Shown here piece after piece: positions 1 to 10,237 of a stretch of 64,000 nucleotides of DNA. Both the position numbers and the translations under genes were made by a program. The DNA lies in the NCBI RefSeq assembly GCF_003999995.1, contig NZ_RJAD01000001.1:124001-188000 (forward strand), written 5' to 3'. The stretch comes from Microbacterium sulfonylureivorans (lineage in GTDB: Bacteria; Actinomycetota; Actinomycetes; Actinomycetales; Microbacteriaceae). Each line of letters starts with the position of its first letter. The first letter of the stretch is position 1. Under the pieces are notes generated by a model. The model did no database searches, was not told the origin of the DNA, and was given only the letters and a program-made list of their open reading frames with translations.

Positions 1-112
1 TGGCGAGCAGCGAGGCGGAGTAGGCGACGGCGCATCCGAGCGCGCCCCACAGGTTGACCGGGTTGGCGGCTGCGGACTCGGCCGCGGCCGAGAGCAGATC
101 GGTGGCGTCCAC
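1..112 (-). CDS. Partial hypothetical protein, N-terminal end only
   Basis: An open frame runs off the left edge of the window. It starts with GTG at 112 and has the high G/C third-position bias of real genes here. The visible 37 residues begin VDATDLLSAAAESAAANPVN and continue into a hydrophobic stretch containing WGALGCAVAY, which suggests a first membrane segment. The start is supported by a TACGAT -10 element exactly 7 bases upstream, the leaderless layout used by many neighbours. I do not recognise the family and most of the protein lies outside the window. Confidence 0.5.
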   Translation of the reverse strand, partial: MDATDLLSAAAESAAANPVNLWGALGCAVAYSASLLA

Positions 113-125
113 GCGTCCGATCGTA
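113..125 (-). promoter_or_regulatory. Leaderless-type promoter of the partial gene at the left edge
   Basis: TACGAT at 125-120 is followed by 7 bases and then the GTG start at 112, so transcription would begin at or next to the start codon. Confidence 0.45.
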
Positions 126-145
126 GAGGCGACGGCCGGAGCGGT

Positions 146-919
146 CTACGGCTCGGTGCCTGCGGGCTCCGGATCGGCGATGGGCGGCCCCGCGGGCGAT
201 GCCTCCGCGAGCAGGACGTCGACGAGCGCGTCCGGCGCGAGCCCGCGTCGGGCGGCCTCCTCTTCGAGCCTCGCCACCGCGATGGGCGAGAGCGTGACGG
301 CGGCATCGGAGTCGCGCAGGAAGATCGAGATCACGGGCACGACCACGGCGCCGAGCGCCGCGAGGATCGACGTGATCCCGATCCAGCGCTGGTACACCTC
401 GTAGTCGATCTCCGCCGGACGCCAGATGTTGTAGACGATGAGCCCGAGCACCACGGCGAACAGTGCGAGCGTGATCGTCAGGCTGATCCGCACCGCGGGC
501 CGTCGACGGTCCGCGAGCAGCAGCAGGAGCGACGCGAGCGCGAAGGCGACGGATGCCGCGATCAGCGTCATGAGCACCTTGAGCAGCGGCTCCCACCACG
601 CGGCGTCGTCGCTCGGACCGCGGTACCAGACGAACCACACCGAGAGCCCGGCGGCGAGGATCGCGATCACCGCGCCGGCGACTCCGAAGGCCTGCAGTCG
701 CCGGCCGATGAGCGACGCGCAGCAGAGCACGGCGATGCTGAACGCGCCGATGATCGCCGTCGAGGCGAGCACCCGCCATCCGGTGTCGCCGATGTCGGCG
801 CCGAGGAGGACCACGATGCCGCTGATCGCGGCGATGGCGAACGACACGATCGCGATGGCGACGATCACCCGCCGAAGCCCGCGTCCTGGGCGGCGTGTGC
901 GGTGATCGGCCTCGTTCAT
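146..919 (-). CDS. Multi-pass membrane protein of unknown function
   Basis: This 257-residue protein has a short basic N-terminus (NEADHRTRRPGRG) followed by about six hydrophobic segments between residues 17 and 200, so it sits in the cytoplasmic membrane. The last 50 residues are soluble, with a charged helix (LEEEAARRGLAPDALVDVL) and a Pro/Ala-rich end. Its ATG overlaps the ribF stop by four bases (ATGA), so it is translationally coupled to ribF in one operon. I recognise no enzymatic motif. The neighbourhood suggests only co-expression, not a role in flavin metabolism. Confidence 0.8.
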   Translation of the reverse strand: MNEADHRTRRPGRGLRRVIVAIAIVSFAIAAISGIVVLLGADIGDTGWRVLASTAIIGAFSIAVLCCASLIGRRLQAFGVAGAVIAILAAGLSVWFVWYRGPSDDAAWWEPLLKVLMTLIAASVAFALASLLLLLADRRRPAVRISLTITLALFAVVLGLIVYNIWRPAEIDYEVYQRWIGITSILAALGAVVVPVISIFLRDSDAAVTLSPIAVARLEEEAARRGLAPDALVDVLLAEASPAGPPIADPEPAGTEP

Positions 920-1875
920 GTCAGGATCCTCCGGACCTCCGCCACATCGTCGGCGATCTGCACGGCGAGGGCGTCGATGCCTTCGAACGCGACCATACCG
1001 CGGATCCTGGCCGTGAATCGGATCTCGACGCGGTGGCCGTACAGGTCGAGACCCGTCTCGTCCAGCACGTACGCCTCGACCTGCCGGACCGGCACGTCAT
1101 CGAACGTCGGGTTGGTGCCGACGCTGATCGCAGCCGGATAGCGGATGCCGGTGCGCAGCCCCTCGGCGGGCGACTCGTCGATGAGCCAGCCGGCGTAGAC
1201 CCCGTCGGCCGGGACGAATCCCTCGCAATCCGCCGCGAGGTTCGCCGTGGGGAAGCCCAGCTCGCGGCCCCGCTTCAGCCCGTGCACGACCTCGCCCCAT
1301 ACAGACGGTGCGCGCCCGAGCAGCTTCGCCGCGGTCTCGACGTCGCCCGCCGACAGCAGTTCCCGGATCCACGACGACGACACGCGTCTTCCGGCCTCGA
1401 TCGCGCGCACGTCGTCGACCACATCGACGTCGAAGCCGAACTCGCGGCCGAGCTCCGCGAGGAGCTCGGGGTCGCCCGCTCCCCCGCGGCCGAACCGGAA
1501 GTCGAGTCCGACGAGCACCGTCCGCACCTCGAGCGCTCCGACGAGCACGTGCTCGACGAACTCGCGGGCGGAGAGGTCGGCCAGCTCCTGGTCGAACCGC
1601 AGCATCAGCGTGGCGTCGACGCCCGTCTCGGCGAGGAGCTGGAGCTTCTGGTGCACCCCGATGAGGTTCTCGGGACAGAGCTCGGGGCGCAGGAGCGCCA
1701 GCGGATTGCGGTCGAACGTGACCGCCACCACGCGCGCGCCGCCGGTAGCGGCGTCCACCCGTGCCCGGTCGATCACCGCGCGGTGACCGGTGTGGACGCC
1801 GTCGAACTTGCCGATGGCGACGACCGAAGGACCGAATCCCGCGGGCACCTCCGCAGGATCGTGGAAGACGATCAC
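916..1875 (-). CDS. ribF: Bifunctional riboflavin kinase / FAD synthetase
   Basis: RibF converts riboflavin to FMN and then FAD in the cytoplasm. The 319-residue length is normal. The N-terminal adenylyltransferase domain carries GKFDGVHTGH at residues 22-31. The C-terminal flavokinase domain carries GRELGFPTANL near residue 200 and the conserved GTNPTF segment. The same frame stays open far upstream, but that part lacks family similarity. The GTG at 1875 begins just before the first strand of the domain and overlaps the stop of the upstream membrane protein gene by four bases. The gene is therefore the middle member of a three-gene operon. Its place beyond truB matches the actinobacterial truB-ribF neighbourhood. 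Confidence 0.95.
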   Translation of the reverse strand: MIVFHDPAEVPAGFGPSVVAIGKFDGVHTGHRAVIDRARVDAATGGARVVAVTFDRNPLALLRPELCPENLIGVHQKLQLLAETGVDATLMLRFDQELADLSAREFVEHVLVGALEVRTVLVGLDFRFGRGGAGDPELLAELGREFGFDVDVVDDVRAIEAGRRVSSSWIRELLSAGDVETAAKLLGRAPSVWGEVVHGLKRGRELGFPTANLAADCEGFVPADGVYAGWLIDESPAEGLRTGIRYPAAISVGTNPTFDDVPVRQVEAYVLDETGLDLYGHRVEIRFTARIRGMVAFEGIDALAVQIADDVAEVRRILT

Positions 1876-2321
1876 GACGCGACCGCCGCCGGCTCGGCGA
1901 CGGCGACCGGATCCGCCGGACGGTGCGTGACGAGCCACCAGAGTCCGAAGAACGGCAGCACGAGGGGCACGAAGAGGTATCCGCTGCCGAACCACGACCA
2001 CACCGTATGGTGGGCGAAGAGCTCGGGGAGCACGAACGTCAGGGTGCCGATCACGAGAACGCCCACGAGCTCGAACACGATGGCGATCCACGCCACCAGA
2101 TACCAGCCGCGTGACCCCGCGAAGACGAGGGCCAGAGTCGCGACGATGTAGACGACGGCCGAGATCGCCGAGAGCGTGTAGGCGAGCGGGGCCTCGTCGA
2201 AGCGCTGGACGATCTGGACGAAGGAGCGGCCGGTGGCGGCGAGCGCCATGATCGCGTAGACGACGACGAGAACTCGGCCGATTCCGGTCATGCGGCGGCG
2301 GGGACGGGCGGGGGGTGTCAT
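1872..2321 (-). CDS. Small four-helix membrane protein upstream of ribF
   Basis: The 149-residue product has four hydrophobic segments (about residues 13-35, 45-68, 72-98 and 112-130), a basic N-terminus (MTPPARPRRRMTG) and an Ala/Val-rich tail. It probably lies in the cytoplasmic membrane with both ends inside. It heads the operon with ribF and the 257-residue membrane protein and overlaps ribF by four bases. A TAAGAT -10 element lies nine bases before the ATG. An internal ATG at codon 11 is an alternative start. No functional motif is visible; riboflavin transport would be a guess from position only. Confidence 0.75.
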   Translation of the reverse strand: MTPPARPRRRMTGIGRVLVVVYAIMALAATGRSFVQIVQRFDEAPLAYTLSAISAVVYIVATLALVFAGSRGWYLVAWIAIVFELVGVLVIGTLTFVLPELFAHHTVWSWFGSGYLFVPLVLPFFGLWWLVTHRPADPVAVAEPAAVAS

Positions 2322-2330
2322 GGCGTCTCA

Positions 2331-2336
2331 ATCTTA
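2331..2336 (-). promoter_or_regulatory. -10 element of the ribF operon
   Basis: TAAGAT lies nine bases upstream of the first ATG of the operon (2321). This implies a leader of only a few bases. Confidence 0.35.
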
Positions 2337-2481
2337 GTTGCGGCGCCGAAACCGTCGGCCGCATCCGAATCCCATACGTCACACCAGTCCCAATGGTGGA
2401 CAGGCGCCCCGATAAGTGACAGCATTCACAGCACGGAACCCGAACCGCATCTCTGTCCGCCCTCACTGCGAAGAACACATC

Positions 2482-3522
2482 ATGCGATCGATCCGTTCCG
2501 CCTGCCTGGCGACCATCACGGCCGCCGCCCTCGTCGTCGGCGGTTTCGCGCCCTCGGCGATCGCCGCGCCGAAACCTCGGGCGCTCACGCCGGCCACCTC
2601 CGTCGCGACCGCGGCGGCCATGACATTCCGGTCACCGGTGGCGGCGAAGACGTACGTCGTGTCGTCGTACTTCGGCCCGCGCTGCATCCCGCTGCCCGGC
2701 GCGTCGACCTACCACTACGGCGTCGACCTCGCCGCCAAGGCGGGGACACCCATCTACTCGATCGCGCCCGGAGTCGTCACCGCCACCGTGAGCGGCACAA
2801 CCTCGCGCGCCGGCTACATCGCGGTGCGGCATTCGATCGGCGGCGTGACGTACACCTCGAAGTACATGCACATCTGGTCGGCGACGACGCGCGTCAAGGT
2901 CGGACAGACAGTGACCGCGGGACAGCGCATCAGCGAGGTGGGCAGCAGCGGCGTCTCGTCGGGGAACCATCTGCACCTCGAGCTCTGGCGCACCGGCGCG
3001 AGCTCCGCCGCGGCCGAGAACCCCGCGACGTTCCTCAAGGCGCGCGGTGTCGACCTGTACGCGGGCGCGACCCAGGTCACGGCGAAGCCCGCGCCCGCCA
3101 CGTGCACGTACTACACCACGACGAGCGTGAACTTCCGCACCGGACCGTCGACGTCGCACCCGACGCTGCGCCTGCTCCCGAAGGGGACCGGCATGGTCCA
3201 TGTCCCTGGACGGGTCACGTCGGGGTTCATCCCGGTCACCATCGGCGGCGCGTCGGGATGGGTCTCCTCGAGCTACGTGACATCGGTGAAGCCGGCCGCC
3301 CCGGCGCCGGCCCCGGCACCGGCCCCCGCCGTCACCTCCACGTACAAGACCACCGCTCTCCTGAACCTGCGGACGACCCCGTCGACGGCAGCGCCTCGCA
3401 TCCTCCTGATCCCGCAGGGCGCGAACGTCGGCGCCATCCTGGCGTCGAGCGGCGTCTGGCGGAAGGTCGTCTACCTCGGCAAGACCGGCTGGGTGCACTC
3501 CGCCTACATCGTCAAGCGCTGA
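2482..3522 (+). CDS. Secreted M23 peptidase with two SH3-like domains
   Basis: The 346-residue protein starts with a Sec signal peptide (MRSIRSACLATITAAALVVG, cleavage likely after SAIAA near residue 29), so it acts outside the membrane on peptidoglycan. The M23 (LytM-type) metallopeptidase domain spans about residues 50-180, with zinc ligands H78 and D82 in HYGVD and HLHLE at 163-167. Two bacterial SH3 domains follow, around residues 208-270 and 285-346. They are joined by an Ala-Pro repeat linker and may bind the cell wall. I chose the ATG at 2482 because it begins the signal peptide; the frame extends 22 codons upstream without one. The gene stands alone, convergent with the membrane protein gene at 3532. 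Confidence 0.9.
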   Translation: MRSIRSACLATITAAALVVGGFAPSAIAAPKPRALTPATSVATAAAMTFRSPVAAKTYVVSSYFGPRCIPLPGASTYHYGVDLAAKAGTPIYSIAPGVVTATVSGTTSRAGYIAVRHSIGGVTYTSKYMHIWSATTRVKVGQTVTAGQRISEVGSSGVSSGNHLHLELWRTGASSAAAENPATFLKARGVDLYAGATQVTAKPAPATCTYYTTTSVNFRTGPSTSHPTLRLLPKGTGMVHVPGRVTSGFIPVTIGGASGWVSSSYVTSVKPAAPAPAPAPAPAVTSTYKTTALLNLRTTPSTAAPRILLIPQGANVGAILASSGVWRKVVYLGKTGWVHSAYIVKR

Positions 3523-3531
3523 GCGACGACG

Positions 3532-3900
3532 TCACGCGAGCTGGACCGTCCAGATCACGTGCATGCGCCACACCATGACGGCGACGGCGAGGGCGGCGAT
3601 CCCCATGATCACCGTGCTCCACCGGCTGCGTTCGACGAGCGCCCAGCCGACCCCCGCCACGGGCAGGAGCGCCGCAGACACGAGATAGACCCAGAACTCC
3701 AGCGCGCTCCCGGTGGGCGGGTTCCCCGCCAGCGGCGCGATGACGGCGATGACGATCTGGGCGACCAGGAGCAGCTCGATCAGAGCGAGGGCGCCGACAG
3801 TGAGGTCGCTCGGGCGGCGACCGGCGAGTCCGGCGACGATGCACACCAGTCCGGCGGCGACGGCCACGACGATCAGGACGATCGTGAACCACAGGATCAT
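3532..3900 (-). CDS. Small membrane protein coupled to truB
   Basis: This 122-residue protein has four predicted membrane helices and very short loops. It starts MILWFTIVLIVVAVAAGLV and ends with a short tail after a WRMHVIW helix. Its ATG overlaps the truB stop by four bases (ATGA), so it is the last gene of the kinase-truB operon. I recognise no conserved functional motif. It faces the M23 peptidase gene stop-to-stop with only nine bases between them. Confidence 0.75.
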   Translation of the reverse strand: MILWFTIVLIVVAVAAGLVCIVAGLAGRRPSDLTVGALALIELLLVAQIVIAVIAPLAGNPPTGSALEFWVYLVSAALLPVAGVGWALVERSRWSTVIMGIAALAVAVMVWRMHVIWTVQLA

Positions 3901-4784
3901 CGGGCGGCCTCCTCGGGCATGTTCATGGCGCTCTTCACATCGTCGCCGCGCTTCTCCACCACGCCGACGAGGACGCCGGTGGGATCGATCGCCGCGGTCG
4001 GGTTCGCCTCCAGCCGGTCGGCCGCCCCTGCGAGGCGCTTGCCGTGGCGGAGGTCCCTGGCCTCGTCCGCGGACACGTCGAGGCGCCCGAGCACCGCCGT
4101 CGCCGCGACGGCGGGGGTGAGCAGCGGCGCGTCGGCGACAGCATCCGCGGGGGCGGCACCGGCGACCTCGAAGGGCCCGATCCGGGTGCGGCGGAGCGCC
4201 GTGAGGTGCCCTCCGACTCCGAGTGCCGCTCCGAGGTCGCGGGCGAGCGAGCGGATGTACGTTCCGCTCGTGCAGTCGACGACGACGTCGAGGTCGACGA
4301 CGGCCCCCTCCCGTCGCTCCGCGACGACGTCGAAGCGCGACACGGTCACCTCCCGCGCCTTCAGCTCGACCTGCTCTCCCGCGCGAGCGAGGTCGTAGGC
4401 GCGACGGCCGTCGACCTTGATCGCCGAGTACGTGCTCGGCACCTGCGAGATGCGACCGGTCAGCTTCGTGATCTCGTCGACGATGCGCGACGGCACGAGC
4501 GACGAGGCATCCGCCGACGACACCGCCTGGCCGTCGGCGTCGTCGGTGTCGGTCGCGACGCCGAGACGGATCGTCGCCTCGTACGTCTTGTCGAGGCCCA
4601 CGACGAACGTCAGCAGCCGTGTGGCGCCCTCGACGCCGAGCACGAGCAGGCCGGTGGCCATCGGGTCGAGGGTGCCGGCGTGGCCGATCTTGCGCGTGCC
4701 CAGCGCACGCCGCGCACGCGCGACGACATCGTGCGAGGTCATGCCTCCGGACTTGTCGACGAGGAGGATGCCGGGAGCCGCCAT
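3897..4784 (-). CDS. truB: tRNA pseudouridine-55 synthase
   Basis: TruB makes pseudouridine 55 in the T-loop of tRNAs. The 295-residue protein opens with the family signature GILLVDKSGGMTSHDVV. The catalytic aspartate is D40 in GHAGTLDP, and the conserved SGTYIRSLARDLG segment follows in the second half. The start at 4784 overlaps the stop of the P-loop kinase gene by one base (TGATG), and its end overlaps the next gene by four. All three genes form one operon. Finding truB downstream of the infB-rbfA block fits the usual actinobacterial arrangement. Confidence 0.95.
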   Translation of the reverse strand: MAAPGILLVDKSGGMTSHDVVARARRALGTRKIGHAGTLDPMATGLLVLGVEGATRLLTFVVGLDKTYEATIRLGVATDTDDADGQAVSSADASSLVPSRIVDEITKLTGRISQVPSTYSAIKVDGRRAYDLARAGEQVELKAREVTVSRFDVVAERREGAVVDLDVVVDCTSGTYIRSLARDLGAALGVGGHLTALRRTRIGPFEVAGAAPADAVADAPLLTPAVAATAVLGRLDVSADEARDLRHGKRLAGAADRLEANPTAAIDPTGVLVGVVEKRGDDVKSAMNMPEEAAR

Positions 4785-5470
4785 CAGCAGAAGTCCCGGT
4801 AGACGCGACGAGGCTCGGCGAGGTCGCTGTTGTCGACGATGGCGGATGCTGCGAGCTCCGGCCGCGCATCGCGGACGTAGATCTCCTGCCCTTCGCGGTA
4901 CCGGGCGTTCGCGGGCGCCGCGGGGTCGGGGTCGCTGCCGTCTCGGATCGCCATGCGCGCGAACGCCACGGTCTCGGGGACGTCGAGCCACACCGACCAG
5001 TGCCACAGGGCACGCAGCTCCGGCCGGTGGAGGAAGATCCCGTCGACGACGAGCACCGCGTCGCGGGGCGCCGTTACCCACTGCGACTCGACGGGCGCGT
5101 CGCGCACGACGTCGAACGCCGCCAGCTGGAATCCGGCCGCTCCGGAGGTCTGCACGCCGTCCAGGAAAGGGTCGATGAGCACCCGTCGGAACGTCGCGTA
5201 GTCGTACGAGTCACGGTAGAAGCCGTCTGGACTGCGGCGCCCGCGTGCGTACCGCTCCGCCCGCGGACGGTGGAAACCGTCGATGCTCGCGCGGTAGACC
5301 GCCGAACCGGCCTCCGCGAACACCTCGGCCAGACCGTCGGCGAAGGTCGACTTGCCCGCGCCGTCGCGACCGTCGACGGCGACGATGACGCGCCCGCCGC
5401 CATAGAGGTGCCGCACCTCGTCGCGGAGTTCGCGCCACAGCGTGGTGGCGGGGGTGATCGGCAGACGCAT
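4784..5470 (-). CDS. P-loop NTPase, uridine-kinase-like
   Basis: The 228-residue protein carries a Walker A motif GRDGAGKS at residues 34-41. An acidic strand with GFHRPRAERYARG follows, typical of uridine kinase/phosphoribulokinase-like nucleoside kinases, and then VLVVDGIFLHRPEL as the second strand. The substrate is not determined; uridine kinase is the most common automatic name for this family. It is the first gene of an operon with truB and shares a TGATG junction with it. Its promoter is TAGGCT six bases before the ATG, so the mRNA is probably leaderless. Confidence 0.75.
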   Translation of the reverse strand: MRLPITPATTLWRELRDEVRHLYGGGRVIVAVDGRDGAGKSTFADGLAEVFAEAGSAVYRASIDGFHRPRAERYARGRRSPDGFYRDSYDYATFRRVLIDPFLDGVQTSGAAGFQLAAFDVVRDAPVESQWVTAPRDAVLVVDGIFLHRPELRALWHWSVWLDVPETVAFARMAIRDGSDPDPAAPANARYREGQEIYVRDARPELAASAIVDNSDLAEPRRVYRDFC

Positions 5471-5482
5471 GCATCCAGCCTA
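5471..5482 (-). promoter_or_regulatory. Leaderless-type promoter of the kinase-truB operon
   Basis: TAGGCT at 5482-5477 is followed by six bases and the ATG at 5470. It lies back to back with the mutY promoter in a 73-base divergent region. Confidence 0.6.
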
Positions 5483-5530
5483 CGGCCGGGCGGGCGGGCG
5501 GAACCCGCCCCGGCACGTCGCCGGGCCGCC

Positions 5531-5543
5531 TAGGCTCGAACGC
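5531..5543 (+). promoter_or_regulatory. Leaderless-type promoter of mutY
   Basis: TAGGCT at 5531-5536 is followed by seven bases and the GTG start at 5544. No Shine-Dalgarno sequence is present between them. Confidence 0.6.
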
Positions 5544-6410
5544 GTGCCCGACCTCGCCGCCCCGCTCATCGCGTGGTATCGCGATCACGCGCGAGATCTC
5601 CCGTGGCGTCGGCCCGGGTTCGGCGCGTGGGGCACCCTGGTGAGCGAGTTCATGCTCCAGCAGACGCCGGTGAGCCGCGTCGTCCCGCATCTGGAGGCAT
5701 GGCTCGTGCGCTGGCCGACCCCGGCTGCGCTGGCGGCGGATGCTCCGGCCGACGCCGTGCGCCAATGGGCGAACCTGGGCTACCCCCGTCGCGCGCTGTG
5801 GCTGCACCGAGCCGCGGTCGAGATCCGCGACCGGCACGACGGCGTCGTTCCGCGCGACGTGGACGCCCTCCTCGCTCTCACCGGCATCGGCGACTACACC
5901 GCCCGCGCGGTCGCGGTCTTCGCGTACGGCGACCGGCATCCTGTCGTCGACACCAACACCCGGCGCGTTCTCGCCCGCGCCGTCGACGGCCGTTCGCAGC
6001 CGGGCCCCCCGGCGCGGCGCGACCTCGCGGCGATGGACGCGATCCTGCCGGCCGGCGACGCCGAGTCGGCCGTGGTGAACGCCGCGGCGATGGAGCTGGG
6101 CGCGACCGTCTGCACAGCGCGGGCGCCCAGGTGCGAGGACTGTCCGATCGCGGACCGGTGCGCGTGGCGCGCCGGAGGCTACCCCGACACGGGAGACGAG
6201 CGCCGCCGCCAGGCGCGCTACGAGGGCAGCGATCGTCAGGCCCGCGGGGCGGTGCTGAAGCTGCTCCGGGATGCCGCGGCCCACGCCGTCGCCCTCGCCG
6301 ATGTCCTGCCCGACTGGCCGGACCCGCTGCAGCGCGACCGAGCCGTCGACTCGCTCATCGCCGATGGACTGGCCGAGGCATCCGGCGGCACGCTGCGGCT
6401 GCCCCGCTGA
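5544..6410 (+). CDS. mutY: A/G-specific adenine glycosylase
   Basis: MutY removes adenine mispaired with 8-oxoguanine. The 288-residue protein has the catalytic glutamate E35 in SEFMLQQTP and the helix-hairpin-helix LTGIGDYTARAV near 112-123. The catalytic aspartate is D136 in VVDTNTRRVLAR. A [4Fe-4S] motif is formed by C190, C197, C200 and C206 (C-X6-C-X2-C-X5-C). It is short because the C-terminal NUDIX-like domain that reads 8-oxoG in E. coli MutY is reduced to about 80 residues. The GTG at 5544 is chosen because it lies seven bases after a TAGGCT -10 element. The gene is an isolated plus-strand unit between two translation operons and ends at a strong terminator. Confidence 0.9.
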   Translation: MPDLAAPLIAWYRDHARDLPWRRPGFGAWGTLVSEFMLQQTPVSRVVPHLEAWLVRWPTPAALAADAPADAVRQWANLGYPRRALWLHRAAVEIRDRHDGVVPRDVDALLALTGIGDYTARAVAVFAYGDRHPVVDTNTRRVLARAVDGRSQPGPPARRDLAAMDAILPAGDAESAVVNAAAMELGATVCTARAPRCEDCPIADRCAWRAGGYPDTGDERRRQARYEGSDRQARGAVLKLLRDAAAHAVALADVLPDWPDPLQRDRAVDSLIADGLAEASGGTLRLPR

Positions 6411-6429
6411 CGAGCTCGCACCGCGCAAA

Positions 6430-6475
6430 CGCGAGGGCAGGACAGATCCGTGGTGCGGATCATCCTGCCCTCGCG
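6430..6475. terminator. Bidirectional terminator between mutY and rbfA
   Basis: Thirteen-base perfect arms at 6430-6442 and 6463-6475 are extended by an inner GATCCG/CGGATC pairing. The hairpin lies between two convergent genes. Confidence 0.8.
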
Positions 6476-6494
6476 GCGTGGTTGCTGCGGGCGC

Positions 6495-6986
6495 TCAGGC
6501 CTGGTCGCGCTCCGCGGCCGGCTCGGCATCGAGGTCGAGATCGACCTCGTCCGCGTCCTCGGCCTCGAACTCGCGCGGCTTGACGTACGGATCGGCGTCG
6601 CCGGCGTACGTCGCCGAGAAGGCGAGCCCCGCGACGGCCTGATCGCGCTCGCGGGCCTCGCGGAGGAGGTCCGCGATGTGATCGGCGTTCTCGGGGATCG
6701 CATCGGGGATGAACTCGAGCGACGGGGTGAGGCGCACGTTGAGGTGCTTGCCCACCTCGGAGCGCAGCATCCCGGTCGCCGACCGAAGAGCCGCCGCCGA
6801 TGCCTCGCGCTCCTCTGCGGTGCCGAGCACCGTGAAGAACACCGACGCATGCTGCAGATCGCCCGTCACGCGCACATCCGTGATCGTGACGAATCCGAGT
6901 CGGGGGTCGCGCAGACCCTTCTCGAGCCTTTCGGCGAGGATCACGCGGATGCGGTCACCCAGACGTGCCTGACGTTCGCCGGCCAT
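6495..6986 (-). CDS. rbfA: 30S ribosome-binding factor A
   Basis: RbfA helps 30S subunit maturation and 16S 5'-end processing. The 163-residue protein has the KH-like RbfA core in its first 115 residues, with RLGDRIRVILAERL, DPRLGFVTITDVRVTGDLQ and the LTPSLEFIPD strand. A strongly acidic C-terminal tail (EFEAEDADEVDLDLDAE) follows, which is common in actinobacterial RbfA. A good Shine-Dalgarno (GAAAGGA) precedes the ATG. It is the last gene of the nusA-ylxR-infB-rbfA operon, separated from infB by a 12-bp hairpin. Confidence 0.95.
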   Translation of the reverse strand: MAGERQARLGDRIRVILAERLEKGLRDPRLGFVTITDVRVTGDLQHASVFFTVLGTAEEREASAAALRSATGMLRSEVGKHLNVRLTPSLEFIPDAIPENADHIADLLREARERDQAVAGLAFSATYAGDADPYVKPREFEAEDADEVDLDLDAEPAAERDQA

Positions 6987-7003
6987 GTCCGTTCCTTTCG
7001 ACA

Positions 7004-7048
7004 GGTGAGGGGCGCACGCCGCCGTTGCGCACCGTGGCGCCCCTCACC
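7004..7048 (-). other. Stable hairpin between infB and rbfA
   Basis: Perfect 12-base arms (7004-7015 and 7037-7048) enclose a 21-base loop just after infB. No U-tract follows; the next bases lead directly to the rbfA Shine-Dalgarno. It may act as a processing or stability element, or as a partial terminator. Confidence 0.55.
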
Positions 7049-7056
7049 GGTTGCGA

Positions 7057-9876
<2,820 letters not shown>

Positions 9877-9932
9877 AATTCTCCTGTCTGGGGTCCACCC
9901 AGGCAGGGCAGACCGTTAGTCGCGGACGGGAC

Positions 9933-10205
9933 TCATTTCGAGCCGTTCACTTTGTTTCCATAGCCATTCAGCCGTTTCTCGATGGTCTGCGTGTCAAGCG
10001 GGCCTGACACACGCAATGCCCGCACGAAGGCGCGGCGCCGGATCGCGGCATCCACGCATTCGTTCGTCTCATGCACCCACGCGCCTCGTCCCGGCATCAC
10101 CGCACGCTCGTCGAGGACGAGGACGGAATCGATGGAGACCACCCTGAGGAGGGAGGACCGGGGAGCACGCGTGCGGCATCCGACGCACGTTCGTACGGCA
10201 TCCAT
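9933..10205 (-). CDS. YlxR-family RNA-binding protein (RnpM)
   Basis: This 90-residue protein has the DUF448/YlxR signature RTCVGCR near its start and the later GRGAWVH segment. Family members bind RNA; the Bacillus homologue RnpM modulates RNase P. It lies between nusA and infB, its standard position, 32 bases after nusA. The ATG at 10205 is adopted. No clear Shine-Dalgarno is visible, so a slightly different start remains possible. Confidence 0.9.
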   Translation of the reverse strand: MDAVRTCVGCRTRAPRSSLLRVVSIDSVLVLDERAVMPGRGAWVHETNECVDAAIRRRAFVRALRVSGPLDTQTIEKRLNGYGNKVNGSK

Positions 10206-10237
10206 CTTACACCCAGCGGCTGCGGGCCCGCTCCGGC

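Noticed and set aside
916..2478. A 520-codon version of ribF
   Set aside because: The extra 200 codons are out-of-frame sequence over the upstream membrane protein gene; the GTG at 1875 gives the normal length.
2337..2481. A c-di-AMP (ydaO-type) riboswitch before the M23 peptidase gene, which is common for actinobacterial wall hydrolases
   Set aside because: Only a short resemblance (CGGAACCCGAACC) was seen and the leader seems too short for the full fold. A covariance search would be needed to support it.
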